Notes: a model not told the origin generated them from the letters alone. A stretch of DNA of 64,000 nt from Homarus americanus (GCF_018991925.1 NW_024736071.1:11463302-11527301); one strand, 5' to 3'. Positions 49,501-61,850 are shown, counted from the stretch's first letter. Numbers and translations: made by a program.

Positions 49501-50100
49501 AAAGACGAGGAGAAGTGCCCAATCATCCACATTACCCACCCACCCCACACACACTGACACTCATAACACCCTCCACACATACACATTATATCAGTCCCTT
49601 ACTCCATCCCCACCCACACATCACTACTGCCCCTCACACATATTACTGCCCTCCCCCTCACACACACATCAACTGCCTCCCCCCCCACCCCCCACACATT
49701 AATGCCTTACTCAACCCACCCACACTCATATTACTGCCCCCACACACACGTTATTGTACTGCATTTCTACCCTTCCCCCACACAAACATTTCTACCTTCC
49801 CCACAAACATTCTTTTAAGTCCTTTCTATTCTACCCCACACACACGTTATTGTACTCTCCCACACAAACATTTCTACCTTGCCCCACACAAACATTCTTT
49901 TAAGTACTTTCTTATTCTACCCACACAAACACACACACCCACACACACACACACAGTCAGAAATACACACTTTCATTCATCATTACATACACCGTTTATC
50001 TGCACAACAACTTACATAGACAGGCTCACACACTCCTCTGCACCTTCCAACACACACACACTCCTACACCCACACCTTCACCCCTTTACAGATTAACTAT
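49501..50100. repeat. CA-rich low complexity with a direct duplication
   Basis: CCACACACA-rich plus strand. A block containing GTTATTGTACT, CACACAAACATTTCTACCTT and ACATTCTTTTAAGT occurs twice (about 49748-49840 and 49843-49922). Confidence 0.85.
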
Positions 50101-50116
50101 CTCACAAAACAAATTT

Positions 50117-50118
<2 letters not shown>

Positions 50119-50185
<67 letters not shown>
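50119..50185. repeat. (GT)n microsatellite
   Basis: About 67 bp of uninterrupted GT. Confidence 0.96.
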
Positions 50186-50190
<5 letters not shown>

Positions 50191-50459
50191 CGTCTAATTC
50201 CCTTGCTTAAATCTCATACATTTCCTCCACAGGCCAGCAGCAACGCCCACACACCCCATCCAGAGACTAGCACACCCACACAACATACCCCCTTTGAGCG
50301 CCATTCCACCCACGCCCTCATCCCTCTCCTCTGAACGACTAAGATCGATCCACCCCTTGAGGCCCTGGTCGGTCAATACCTCCCTGTATCAAATCACACA
50401 CAAAAATAATATGAGAAAACGTAACGATTTTAGCAGCTGGACGGGAGGGACAGGTAGAT

Positions 50460-51030
50460 CTGAGGGGCGGGGGTAGACCATGGGGGAGGGGCAGGTAGTC
50501 CTGGAGGGAGGGACAAGTAGTCCTGGAGGGAGGGACAAGTAGTCCTGGAGGGAAGGGTAGGTAGTCCTGGAGGGCAGATAGTCCTGGAGGAGGGCAGGTA
50601 GTCCTGGAGGAAGGCAGGTAGACCTGGAGGGCAGATGAACCTGGAGGAGGGCAGGTAGACCTGGAGGGAGGACAGGTAGTCCTGGAGGGAGGGCAGGTAG
50701 ACTTCCTGGAGGGAGGAAAGCACCTGGAGGTAGGGCAGGTAGACCTGGAGGGGGAGGGCAGGTAGACCTGGAGGGAGGGGCAGGTAGACCTGGAGGGAAG
50801 GGGCCTTGGGTAATCCCAGGGCAGGTAATTGGAGGGAGCAGGAGGTAGACCTGGAAAACCATGATGAACCTGGAGCGACAGAGTATGTGAGCCTGGAGGG
50901 GGCTGGTAGACCTGGAGGCGGCAGGTAGACCTGGAGGGGGCTGGTAGACCTGGAGGCGGCAGGTAGACCTAGACCGGGGCAGGTAGACCTAGACCGGGGC
51001 AGGTAGACCTGGAGGCGGTAGGTAGAGGGG
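50460..51030. repeat. 18-22-bp G-rich minisatellite
   Basis: About 28 units of GGCAGGTAGACCTGGAGGG. The first units are 22 bp with GGACAAGTAGTCCTGGAGGG; those near 50890-51010 alternate two forms. Confidence 0.92.
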
Positions 51031-51299
51031 CCCTGGGAAATACTAACCGTCTGGCGTTTAAGAATATGTCACTTTATATTTATTCAGTAAATCAATTTAT
51101 TTCTGTGAACCAACTCGAATTTTCTGTCTTCATCAATTTTTGTTTTTTCTGTTTGTTGTTGTTGTTTCCTCACTTGTTTGTTTTTCTGGTGGGAGACATA
51201 GAACAAATTATTTAAATGAATTTCTTGTTCCTTTTTTTTTACCATTGGTCTTGTGTTACGTGGGGGATATAATGAAGTGGGTGTATCTGGGTCACCTTG
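51031..51299. other. Unique spacer
   Basis: T-rich, no gene. Confidence 0.4.
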
Positions 51300-51995
51300 T
51301 GGGTGAGTAGAGGGAGCGATAAGGAGTGCGTGGGTGAGAGGACTACGGAGTGCGTGAGTTACTGGGTGAGAGGACCACGGAGTTGCGTGAATTACTGGGT
51401 GAGAGGACTACAGAGTGCGTGAGTTACTGGGTGAGAGGACTACGGAGTGCGTGAGTTACTGGGTGAGAGGACTACGGAGTGCGTGAGTTACTGGGTGAGA
51501 GGACTACAGAGTGCGTGAGTTACTGGGTGAGAGGAGACTACAGAGTGCGTGAGTTACTGGGTGAAGGACTACCAGGTGCGTGAGTTACTGGGTGAGATGA
51601 CTGCAGGTGCGTGAGTTACTGGGTGAGATGACTACAGGTGCGTGAGTTACTGGGTGAATGACTACGGAGTTACGTGAGTTACTGGGTGAAGGAACTACAG
51701 AGTGCGCGTGAGTTACTGGGTAGAATGACTGCAAATTGCGGCAGGTTACTGGGTGGGAATGACTACAGATTGCGTGATTACTGGGTGAGACTGACTACGG
51801 AGTGCGTGAGTTACTGGGTGGGGGACTACAGAGTCGTGAGTTACTGGGTGAGAGGACTACAGAGTGCGTGAGTTACTGGGTGAGATGATTACGGAGTGCG
51901 TGAGTTACTGGGTGAGAGGACTACAGAGTGCGTGAGTTACTGGGTGTGAGGACCACGGAGTGCGTGAGTTACTGGGTGAGAGGACTACAGAATAC
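51300..51995. repeat. 32-bp minisatellite
   Basis: About 21 units of GTGAGTTACTGGGTGAGAGG then ACTACAGAGTGC. Indels are common between 51545 and 51840. Confidence 0.94.
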
Positions 51996-51999
51996 GTGA

Positions 52000-52760
52000 G
52001 AGAGTTGGCAGGTGAGTGAGAATGATGAGGAGTGCGTGGGTGGGTGAGGGCGGTGAGACATGTGTGAATGAATGGTTAGGAGGGCGGTAGGGAATGTGTA
52101 GGTGGGTGAGGGAGGGGGAGGGTGTGTGGGGGACCGAGAACCACCCTCACATATAACACAGAGCCACGAGCCCCTGCCACCGCTGTCCTCACCACACACA
52201 CCACACACACACACACACCACCTTTCCTCACCACACACACACACACACCCCTCCTGACCCTGGGCTATAAACAGGCGCCCAACACCTGGACGACACTACC
52301 CTGTGACTCCCTCGTCTCCCCTCATCGTTACCCTTCCCTTATCTTCATACATCCATACCCCTTCTCCTCCCCTCCCTTTACCTCTACCGTCCCTTTCCTC
52401 CCCTTACCCTAACCCATCACTTCATTTTCCCTTTCATATCTCACTTATCCTTCTCTTATCTTTTCCCTCCCTTCTCCTCCTTTCCCCTGCCCTCGTGTCC
52501 CCCTCTCCTCTCCTCGTCTTTCCCTCACATTTCTACTCTTCTTATCTAGTGTTCCCTTCGTCTCCCTTCACATCCCTCCCCCGTTCCCCATACCTAACTT
52601 CATTTCCCCTCATCGTTCTCGCTTCCCATCATGTTTACCCTCACCCTCCCCTTACCTTTGATCACCTCCTCCCCCTTCCTACGCTGTTTTCCCCTCACCC
52701 CTCCCAGCACTCACATAACCTCTGCTCACACTAACCTTGTCCTCACCTGACCCCAGCTGT
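52000..52760. repeat. GT-, CA- and pyrimidine-rich low complexity
   Basis: GGTGAGGG-rich to about 52130, CACACA-rich at 52190-52250, then a long C/T-rich stretch. No gene. Confidence 0.65.
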
Positions 52761-53604
52761 CCCCTCGACTCCCCTCACTCCATCTTATCCTCAGCATACC
52801 CCCCTCATTCTAGCCCCCTATTCACCTCATCTAATCAAAACGCATCTCCTGACCTTTGATGCTCAACACCAGGCACTGCTTCCACACGGTGTACCGGATA
52901 ACCCTCACAGGGCTTATATTATCTTGAATACCTCGATCGAATCACCAACATATTCTCTTGTACAGTTTATTGTTGACGGAATTTACAGCTTTATCAGAAG
53001 GTGTTCATAACTTAAGTTGCCGGTCTCTGAATTCACTTGCTTAGATGACTTTGATTTTGTTAGGATGTGAACGAACCAGAGCCTTATACAGCCATATGGA
53101 GATCTCTATATCTAATTAATGAAGGCAGGTTCAAATTCATCACCTGATTTACCTTACAACTTGATCATTTAAGTGACCTTCGTATACACTGTTCTTGTTT
53201 ATAGCTTCCGTTAACCACTTGTTCACTTACACATTTCTCTTACACTACTGGAACTAAACTAAACACATTCAATTATATCCTCGTCTTAATACTCTACCTT
53301 TTAAATTTAGTGCCTTAAGTTTATTTGCCAGACATAACCCATTATGGATATACCAAACCCAGTATTTCCCTTACACCACCATCTAGGTCTAAGTATCTCT
53401 CAGTACTAAAGTCTACTTAGAGGAAGAGGTCCCTCGAATTCCTTGGGTTTTACCTGTAGAGTACCTGTTTGGTTCAGTGGTGCCTCAGTTCAGTCATGTG
53501 TTTGTGGACCAACAGGTGAGAAACAGCTAATTGTCTCTCACTCTCTCCCGTCTCCTTTCAACTATAGTCATTCTTTTATTCATCTATCTTATATTCTACA
53601 TTAT
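52761..53604. other. Unique intergenic DNA, no gene seen
   Basis: No recognisable feature. Confidence 0.5.
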
Positions 53605-54445
53605 ATCAACCAATACTCCGTCACCATCAACCAATACTCCGTCACCATCAACCAATACTCCGTCACCATCAACCAATACCCCGTCACCATTAACCAATAC
53701 TCCGTCACCATTAACCAATACTCCGTCACCATCAACCAATACTCCGTCACCATCAACCAATACTCCGTCGCCTCAACCAATGCTCCGTCGCCATCAGCCA
53801 ATACTCCGTCTGCATCAACCAATACTCCGTCACCATCAACCAATACTCGTTACCATCAACCAATACTCCGTCACCATCAGCCAATATCCGTCTGCATCAA
53901 CCAAAATACTCTGCGTCACCATCAGCAATAATCGTCACCATCATGTAATACTCCATCACCATCAACCAATGCTCCGTCACCCATCGTAATGCTCCGTCAT
54001 CAACCAATGCTCCGTCACCATCAGCAATACTCCGTCACCATCAACCAATGCTCGTCACCATCAACCAATACTCCGTCACCATCAACCAATAATCCGTCAC
54101 CATCAACCAATACTCCCGTCACCATCAACCAATACTCCGTCACCATTAACCAATACTCGTCACCAGCATCAACCAATACTCCCGTCACCATCAGCAATAT
54201 AAATGCTATAATAATGCTCCGTCACCATCAACATGCTCATCACCATCAACCAATACTCCGTCACCATCAGCAATACTCCGTCACCGTAATGTCTCCGTCA
54301 CCATCAACCAATACTCCGTCACCATCAACCAATACTCCCGTCACCCATCAACCAATACTCCGTCACCATCAACCAATACTCCGTCTGCCATCAGCAATAC
54401 TCGTCACCATCCATGTCTCTCCGTCACCACCATCAATCAACACTA
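53605..54445. repeat. 21-bp minisatellite
   Basis: About 40 units of CAACCAATACTCCGTCACCA then T. The first 200 bp are almost perfect; later units lose 1-6 bases or substitute AGCA/TGCA. The frames reading NQYSVTI or TPSPSTN are repeat by-products. Confidence 0.95.
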
Positions 54446-54599
54446 CATCACCATCAACCAACATTCCTCCCTCGATCTCTTCATTCTCCTCCAAATCTAC
54501 CTCCACTTCCATCATCGGGGAAGGTCGTGGGAAGCAGGTCATAGTTCGAAAAGAGCAACAACAATAAATTCACCAACGGTGGTGTGTGTGGGGGGGGGG

Positions 54600-54939
54600 G
54601 GACCTGTGACATAATGGTTAGCATGCTCGCCTCACAAGCAAGTGGTCCCGGGTTCGATACTATGGGCAAGTTTCTTCTCTCCATTTGTCTCTGTCTATTC
54701 AGCAGTAATTGGTGACCTGGATGTTAATCGATTTGTGGATCGTTATCCGAGGTAATAGTTAGCCAGTGCAGTTAACGAGCTGTTCGGTTTTCTTGGATTA
54801 TTCCTCGACACTGGGTCATGCAACTCGTTAACCTAAGGTGTGGTTGTATTGGCGACAGCTTCTAAACCTTAAACAAATTTACGCCTAGGTGGCCCGAGGG
54901 CCGGCCATCCTCGGACACGAGGGGCAACCATTATTATTA

Positions 54940-54942
<3 letters not shown>
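54600..54942 (+). mobile_element. tRNA-like SINE, family A, plus-strand copy
   Basis: The head GTGACATAATGGTTAGCATG (from about 54605) and B box GGGTTCGATAC (54650-54660) resemble an internal RNA polymerase III promoter. The body shares GTCATGCAACTCGTTAAC, GGTGTGGTTG and TATTGGCGACAGCTTC (about 54815-54867) with the minus-strand copy at 9285-9659. The 3' end is CCATTATTATTAAGG, running into a GT microsatellite. A cloverleaf is not preserved, so it is not a tRNA gene. Confidence 0.82.

Positions 54943-54991
<49 letters not shown>
54943..54991. repeat. (GT)n microsatellite
   Basis: About 48 bp GT immediately after the SINE tail. Confidence 0.95.
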
Positions 54992-54995
<4 letters not shown>

Positions 54996-56742
54996 ATATA
55001 TTATATGATATTACGTTATGTATTTTATCATGTAAATCCTACTGTTATTTTACACTAATCAAACTATTTTGATACATGTTGTAAACTACGTCGTAACACA
55101 CCATGACTCATGGATGTATTTACAGCAGTATTTCTCTATATCAACACTGGTTTTATTTTTTCTATCCTTGAATGCAGTTTATAATACAGAATGGTCACAT
55201 TGTCAGGAGAGTCACGAGGCTTTTGATGGCTCGGTTCTCTGAGCTTTAGGGCTAAATGATCAGCGGAAATATTTTATCGTTATCCCTTTGTTAAATTTTA
55301 TTGCCTTCTGAATTTACTAACATGGTTTGGATATTGTTTATCTCATCATATTTATTTATCTATTTTATTTTCTGCATTTGTTGCCTTTGTGTATAATTCA
55401 TAGTTCATGTTGTTATCAAATCTTGTTTCTTACACATTTAATATCAACCAAAGAAACCCAGAAGAATTGTGCTGCTCATCCGAAATTCAAATAAAACTTA
55501 TTCAAGGATAAGCGGTCCATATTGTTCGGGTCACTCTGGTCGAAAACGAACTTTATAACATAAGATTTTCTACCTTAACTCAGAATTTGAATCACGGACT
55601 ACAGCTGTTGACACCTCCGCCACGTCGTCGTACAACATAAGAAACCAACTTGGTCAGATTCGGACACGGCCAAAGAATTTCAGTTCATTTTTCACCACCG
55701 CTGTCTGCCTCGAGCTGCCAAGAATTTTCCCCCAAATTTGATAAACTGTTGGGATTCCTTGGGTCCAGGTGCACGTGAAAGGGAACCTGTGACCAGAAGC
55801 TGCTGCCTGACAGGTTCTTGTTGGTCTTAACTGGTCTTGACTGGTCTCGAAAAGTTTCTATTTCTCTTGACTGATCCCGAAACTCTCGCTTGGTCCTAAC
55901 TAGTCCCGGCAAGGTGTACGGTTGTTTAAACTAGTCCTATTAAGTCTTGACTGGTTCTGAGTGACCCCCAGTTGGTTCACCGCAGTCTGGACTCACCTAG
56001 CCTTTTCTGGGGTGTGCTGGGTGGTCCTACCTGTTACATGTTGACCTGAGATGATCCCAACTGATCGTCACGGGTCTCAAGTGGTTTCTAGGGATCTTTG
56101 TCTGTCCCAGATGATCCCGGATAGTGTTGGGACTATAGTTGTAGACATCTGGTGGTCCCAAATTGTCATGGCTGGTCGTAAATTGTACAAGTGATACCAG
56201 TAAGTTTCACTGACTTCTTAGGGGTCTCAGCTATATAGCCTTCACTGGTTCCCTAAAATAAATTCATATATTTATAATCGCGCAGAGTTAGGATTAAGAT
56301 CGATATAATAGAATGATAGAAGCAACGAAAGTGCCTGCATAAAGATTGTTTTCGCCATGGTCTAGGACTCTAGGTGGTTTATAACGGGTCAGAAAAAGCC
56401 TTGATAAAATTTAGTATTCGTTCCACTGAAATTATTTTATAGTAAAATAGAGTAACAAATTTACGTCGTCATCAGCTTCTGTTGTTTGTCTGCCACTCAA
56501 CCATTTAGTTTCAAGATCCCGTGTTTTTTTTTCCCGGTAGTGGTTCAGGTTCCGCGGTTTATCCGGTAGTGGTTCAGGTTCCGTGTTTTTCAAGTAATGG
56601 GTCAGATGCCGTGTGTTTCGGTTCAGGACCCCTGTATTTTTTCCGGATAATTATAGAAACAAAAACAAAAGGCTAGCGGTCTCTTTGACGGTGGGGTGAC
56701 GAATTCAGTCTTATGATACGAGCTGCTGAAGACTGGCTTTTA
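54992..56742. other. Unique DNA with degenerate short repeats
   Basis: ACTGGTC/GTCCC words recur irregularly between about 55815 and 56230. Three roughly 33-bp units with GGTAGTGGTTCAGGTTCCG lie at about 56535-56635. No gene recognised. Confidence 0.55.
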
Positions 56743-56868
56743 GGCACACATACCGTCCTCCCACCTGATGAGAGGCACACATACCGTCCTCCCACCTGAT
56801 GAGAGGCACACATACCGTCCTCCCACCTGATGAGAGGCACACATACCGTCCTCCCACCTGATGAGAGG
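56743..56868. repeat. 29-bp minisatellite with CACCTG
   Basis: Four and a half units of GAGGCACACATACCGTCCTC then CCACCTGAT, nearly identical. Each has CACCTG. Confidence 0.95.
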
Positions 56869-57245
56869 TATACGTACACCCCATCACCATCTGAAGACTC
56901 ATACCTGCTTTCAAATACCCTCCAAAGGTCCCAAAATTCTGAAAAAGTCTTAAAAAGTCTAAAATAATCTCGGCAGGTCCCAAGTCTCTCAGGACGGTGT
57001 GGAAAACTCTCAGTTGTCATGTTTTGTTGAGCCGTGTGGCCACAGTTATGAAGTAACCATATGGCTGGGAGGTGAAAGCCATTGTTCAGTATTAATGGGA
57101 AAATATCAGAGATGCTTCGTGTGTCGAGTGTGTCGAAGCTCCGTGAGATTTTCTGGGAGTGGATAATAGGACTGTTTTTTTTTCTCTTCTTTATAAGACT
57201 TAGTGTTAATATTGCCCTGTCTTCGATACCTGTACACCTGCTTAT

Positions 57246-57256
57246 TCGCACGCACG

Positions 57257-57296
<40 letters not shown>

Positions 57297-57325
57297 AACA
57301 TATATATATATATGTGTGTGTGTGA
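57246..57325. repeat. Compound (CACG)(CA)(AT)(GT) microsatellite
   Basis: GCAC units, CA run, then TATA and GT runs, just past the 3' end of a minus-strand LINE. Confidence 0.93.
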
Positions 57326-57339
57326 GAATATATTATATT

Positions 57340-57860
57340 TACAGTGAATAATCCACCTGGGCACAGGTCATTGACCCACAGGGGCCTGGGGGAGGGGGAT
57401 GAGAAAAAATAAGAGTAAACTATAAAAAAATATAAAAGGAAAAGGTAATATTAATCTACATCACGAAGATGCCGGAAAACCAGCTTTTTAAAGCGAGACA
57501 AATTGTATGAGTGTGGAAACACAGAAGGAGGCAGAGCATTCTACAGTTTGGCTGTGCGAGGAAAGAAGGATGCACTATTCTAGTGTGACCAACATCCACA
57601 GAGAAACGGTGGGCACCGCGGGCAAGACGAGTGTTACGAGCCCACGGCCTTGCCGGCGGTACACAGAATGCCAGATCCACCGAACATTGCCCGTTAAAGT
57701 ACCTGTAAAGAGAGAGTGAAGCAACATTGCGGCGAAGAGAAAGGGAAGAAAGATTATCGACTAAAGGAGGAGAGTTAATAAGGTAAAATGCTTTTGAATC
57801 CACCCTACCTAACAGTTGGACAGAAGAAGAGCCACCCCAGATATAATTGGCGTTTTTGCC
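57340..57860 (-). mobile_element. Non-LTR retrotransposon 3' end, decayed
   Basis: On the minus strand, codons from about 57860 read IWGGSSSVQLLGRVDSKAF, then YLINSPPLVDNL and SLSLRRNVASLSLYRYFNG. This is the conserved region after the reverse transcriptase thumb in a widespread invertebrate LINE group. Downstream the frame shifts near 57560, and the usual KLWN reads KL-stop-N (TGG to TAG), so the copy is dead. After the stop (about 57448) a 3' UTR runs to about 57340 and includes GGGTCAATGACCTGTG. The element is 5'-truncated. Clade (CR1/Jockey-like) is uncertain. Confidence 0.8.
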
Positions 57861-58595
57861 AAATACGAATAAATATTTGCTGTTTCATCAATGTCGTTGA
57901 TTACTATCTCAAAATAGCCAAATTATACCTAAAGTAGTTTACTTAAAACGCGTCTATGCTATTATACATCATAGCATCATTCATATTAAGAAACTGTTGT
58001 GCTGTGTCCTCTCCTCACACTATAGTACACATCAGTTTTATGACAGCAACTATTTGTTATTGTCAACGTACTCTCAATTTTCTATGCAATGAATATAGAA
58101 CAATAATTCCCCCCATGGCTGTGTTGGGGTATTACTTCAATCCCTTGGTTTGTCCTCACGTCCCAACACAGGACATATCACCCGTTCTGACACCAATCAC
58201 TCACTGAGTCTATTACGTTGTGTCACTTGTTGTTGTCTTCATGTGGGCCAATAGCAGGACGCGAAGGGCTGTTGGTCTATTAAAGAGAGCAGTCAACCAC
58301 GGAAGATCTGGGGGTCTAAGGTGTTCACTGGACTAAGGACAAGTTTAGCATTCATTCAGTGCACTCAACCCCCTGTTCTTTATGTGCTCGTGGTCAGCGC
58401 TCGATCCATCCACGCTCATCACAAGATCAGTCCACAAACACAGGACACTCAGCACACATCCAGTACATCCTCAGCATAAGCTCAATAAATATTCAGCCTA
58501 CGGTCAGTATATGCACAGAACACGCTCAATGTATACTCAGGTGAAGCTCATTACATCCTTAGCACATACAATATACTCAGGGAAAGCTTAGTGTG

Positions 58596-58598
<3 letters not shown>
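57861..58598. other. Unique intergenic DNA, no gene seen
   Basis: Loose repeats of CTCAGCACAT and CAGTATA-like words at about 58440-58590; no gene. Confidence 0.45.

Positions 58599-58690
<92 letters not shown>
58599..58690. repeat. (AT)n microsatellite
   Basis: About 92 bp AT. Confidence 0.96.
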
Positions 58691-58692
<2 letters not shown>

Positions 58693-58919
58693 TCCTTATA
58701 ATTGAAAAAAAAGTTGGATAGATAAAAAGTTAATCGGGTGAGAAGAAGTGAATTAGCGGACATACCGAGTGACTGACCAGGGTGAAAAAATCTCTTTAAG
58801 ATCCGCCATTAAGGCCTCGCCTAGGACCCTGTGACCAGCCTGCCGCCGTGAGTCTTTTCTTGTGCCATAATCTTTTTACCAAGTGAGGAGAATTACTCTG
58901 TTCCACCACACGGAGCCCT

Positions 58920-59260
58920 TTGACGTGCACCTCCTCCCTCCCCCACCTAGCCTCACAAAACTACCTCCTCCCGGCCATCTCCCTTCATCACCAGGCCCTC
59001 TACCCTCCTCCTCCTCTTCCTTCTTTTTTCTTTCTCCTCCCGGTTCTCTCCCTCCTTCTCCTGGCCCTCTTCCCTCCTCCTATTCCTAGCACGTTCGCGT
59101 TTTCCCTCCATCTCCCTAGCTACGTCCCCCTACTCCTCATAGCGTCCTCACAATAGGCAAACCATCTCTTCCTCCTCCTGTCCTACTCCTTCCTCCTCCT
59201 TCTCTTACTCCTAGTCCGCTCTATACTCTAGCTCTCTCTCTGAAGTCCTCTTATCCTTTT
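58920..59260. repeat. Polypyrimidine-rich tract
   Basis: CCTCCTCC and CTCTTCCTTC-rich plus strand. Confidence 0.75.
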
Positions 59261-59360
59261 TCTCTCATTGTCACTGACCCGTCGTGGTCGTCACCTTGTG
59301 TCCCTGCCAACATGTGATGACTCCTTGCCTGGCGTTTAAATTACTCTGAGAACATTTATG

Positions 59361-59363
<3 letters not shown>

Positions 59364-59412
<49 letters not shown>

Positions 59413-59425
59413 ACACACACACACT
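59364..59425. repeat. (CA)n microsatellite
   Basis: CGCGCA then about 46 bp of CA, with a short AT interruption. Confidence 0.94.
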
Positions 59426-59710
59426 TCACACACTTCACACAGTGTGGTAGGGCTGTGGGAGAGACACACACGATAATATGGGTAAATGAATGAAGGGAAG
59501 AAGACACAGGAAAAAATGTCAAGACACTGTAGGTTAGGGTCTATTGGCCAAAACTGTCGCTCATATATCCACCGTGTTCGAGTTACTGGTGAAGTTCGGG
59601 AACTTGTTTCACTCGTTAACTACTCTATTTCCCAACCTATCTCGCGATAGTTTGAGTAACTTTGTACTCAAGGTTCCTAATGCCCGGGCACGACTACATC
59701 ACATCACATC
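59426..59710. other. Unique DNA before the 140-bp satellite
   Basis: No gene recognised. Confidence 0.4.
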
Positions 59711-60118
59711 GGTGGGCCCTGATACCTTCTGTCGGCGCCTGACGGATTGTACCATTCTCCACTTCCTGGGAAGGTTGTGGATTTCTCCTCCCATCCCATA
59801 CAACCACGCCCTACACCACACTATCCCTACACACGCCCTTCCCAGTCGGTGGGTCCTGATACCTTCTGTCGGCGCCTGACGGATTGTACCATTCTCCACC
59901 TATTAGGAAGGTTGTGGATTCCCGCTCCCATCCCATACAACCACGCCCTTCATCCTCTCAGCCGACACTACACACGCCCTTCCCAGTCGGTGGGTCCTGA
60001 TACCTTCTGTCGGCGCCTGACGGATTGTACCATTCTCCACTTCCTGGGAAGGTTGTGGATTCCCCCTCCCATCCCACACACCCACGCCCTTCATCCTCTC
60101 ACCCGACACTACACACGC
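59711..60118 (+). repeat. 140-bp satellite, forward-oriented units
   Basis: Three head-to-tail units starting at 59711, 59848 and 59989 (137 and 141 bp apart). Each begins GGTGGG(C/T)CCTGATACCTTC, includes TCGGCGCCTGACGGATTGTA, then CTTCCTGGGAAGGTTGTGGA, and ends ACACACGCCCTTCCCAGTC. The same unit appears reversed at 60323-61660. Confidence 0.93.
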
Positions 60119-60322
60119 CATCACTGGGTCAGCATCCCACCCATCACTGGGTCAGCAATCCCACCCATCACTGGGTCAGCAATCCCACCCATCACAGGGT
60201 CAGCAATCCCACCCATCGGGTCAGCAATCCCACCCAGGCGGTTAAGCCAAGGTCAGCAATTGTTGTTATTAATCCCACCCAGGCGGTTAAGCCAAGGTCA
60301 GCAATTGTTGTTATTAATCCCA
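60119..60322. repeat. Centre of the inverted satellite: two mini-arrays
   Basis: Five units of about 23 bp (ATCACTGGGTCAGCAATCCC then ACCC), followed by two 45-bp units containing GGCGGTTAAGCCAAGGTCAG then CAATTGTTGTTATTAATCCC. This lies exactly where the 140-bp satellite changes orientation. Confidence 0.9.
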
Positions 60323-61660
60323 CCGACTGGGAAGGGCGGGTGTAGTGTGTAAGGTAGTGTAGGGGTTGCTGGGGGTGTGGGATGGAGGAATCACAACCTT
60401 CCCAGGAAGTGAGAATGGTACAATCCGTCAGGCACCGACAGAAGGAAACCACACAGGTGTATAGGGGGGATGAGAACAACCTCCATAGGTGGGAAGGGGT
60501 GTAGTAAGGTAGTGAGGGGTTGCTGGGGTGTGGATGGGAGGGAATCACAACCTCAGGAAGTGAGAACAACTCAGCAAAGTAACAGGACCACGACTGGGAA
60601 GGGCGGTGGTGTAAGGTAGTGTAGGGGGTTGCTGGGGTGTGGGATGGGAGGGGAATCCACAACCTTCCCAGGAAGTGGAGAATGGTACAATCCGTCAGGC
60701 GCCGACAGAAGGTATCAGACCCACCGACTGGGAAGGGCGTGTGTAGTGTCGGGTGAGAGGATGAAGGCGGGTGTGTGGATGGGAGGGGAATCCACAACCT
60801 TCCCAGGAAGTGGAGAATGGTACAATCCGTCAGGCGCCGACAGAAGGTAACAGGACCCACCGACTGGGAAGGGCGGGTGTAGTGTGTAAGGTAGTGTAGG
60901 GGGTTGGGGGGTGTGGATGGGGATCCACAACCTTCCCAGGAAGTGGAGAATGGTAACCGTCAGGCGCCGACAGAAGGTATCAGGACCACCGACTGGGAAG
61001 GGCGTGTAGTGTCGGGTGAGAGGATGAAGGGTGGGTGTGTGGGATGGAGGGAATCACAACCTTCCCAGGAAGTGGAGAATGGTACAATCCGTCAGGCGCC
61101 GACAGAAGGTAACAGGACCCACCGACTGGGAAGGGCGGTGTAGTGGTAGTGAAGGGGGCTGGGGTGTGGGATGGGAGAATCACCCTTCCCAGGAAGTGGA
61201 GAATGGTACAATCCGTCAGGCGCCGACAGAAGGTATCAGGACCCACCGACTGGGAAGGGCGGGTGTAGTGTCGGGTGAGAGGATGATGGGTGTGTGGGAT
61301 GGGAGGGGGAATCCACAACCTTCCCAGGAAGTGGAGAATGGTACAATCCGTCAGGCGCCGACAGAAGGTATCAGGACCCACCGACTGGGAAGGGCGTGTG
61401 TAGTGTCGGCTGAGAGGATGAAGGGCGTGGTTGTATGGGATGGGAGCGGGAATCCACAACCTTCCTAATAGGTGGAGAATGGTACAATCCGTCAGGCGCC
61501 GACAGAGGATGAGAGGGTGAGAGGATGAAGGGCGTGTGTAGTGTCGGCTGAGAGGATGAAGGGCGTGGGTGTGTGGGATGGGGGGAGAAATCCACAACCT
61601 TCCCAGGAAGTACAATCCGTCAGGCGCCGACTCGGAAGGGCGGGTGTAGTGAGTGAGTGT
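60323..61660 (-). repeat. 140-bp satellite, reverse-oriented units
   Basis: About ten units, 120-140 bp each, in reverse orientation to 59711-60118. ACCGACTGGGAAGGGCG recurs at about 60322, 60723, 60858, 60983, 61119, 61249 and 61380. ACAATCCGTCAGGCGCCGAC marks each unit. Units at 60360-60600 and the last two are rearranged or shortened. Confidence 0.93.
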
Positions 61661-61734
61661 GGAAGTTGGCATGGTGTGGTGTGGGAGTTAATCTCAGGCT
61701 AACAGTGGTCGCACATTTTGTCATCTGAGAGAGA

Positions 61735-61850
61735 GAGATGACATATTTCCAGAATCATCGTAGATTTTTTTTCCGTTTCTTTTTTCCGGGAATTAGCTCA
61801 CCCGATCACAGGTCACTGACCCACATCAGGGCGTGTGTGTGTGTGGGTGT
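61735..61850 (-). mobile_element. Possible second copy of the LINE 3' UTR
   Basis: CACAGGTCACTGACCCACAT at about 61809 resembles CACAGGTCATTGACCCACAG at about 57366, inside the 3' UTR of the LINE remnant. A T-rich stretch lies beside it. Only about 40 bp align, so the call is tentative. Confidence 0.4.

Noticed and set aside
54605..54660. Functional tRNA gene
   Set aside because: Head only partly tRNA-like, no closing acceptor stem, and a second diverged copy with the same body exists at 9285.
56673..57287. 204-codon minus-strand frame
   Set aside because: Combines a CA microsatellite, anonymous sequence and a 29-bp minisatellite; no recognisable domain.
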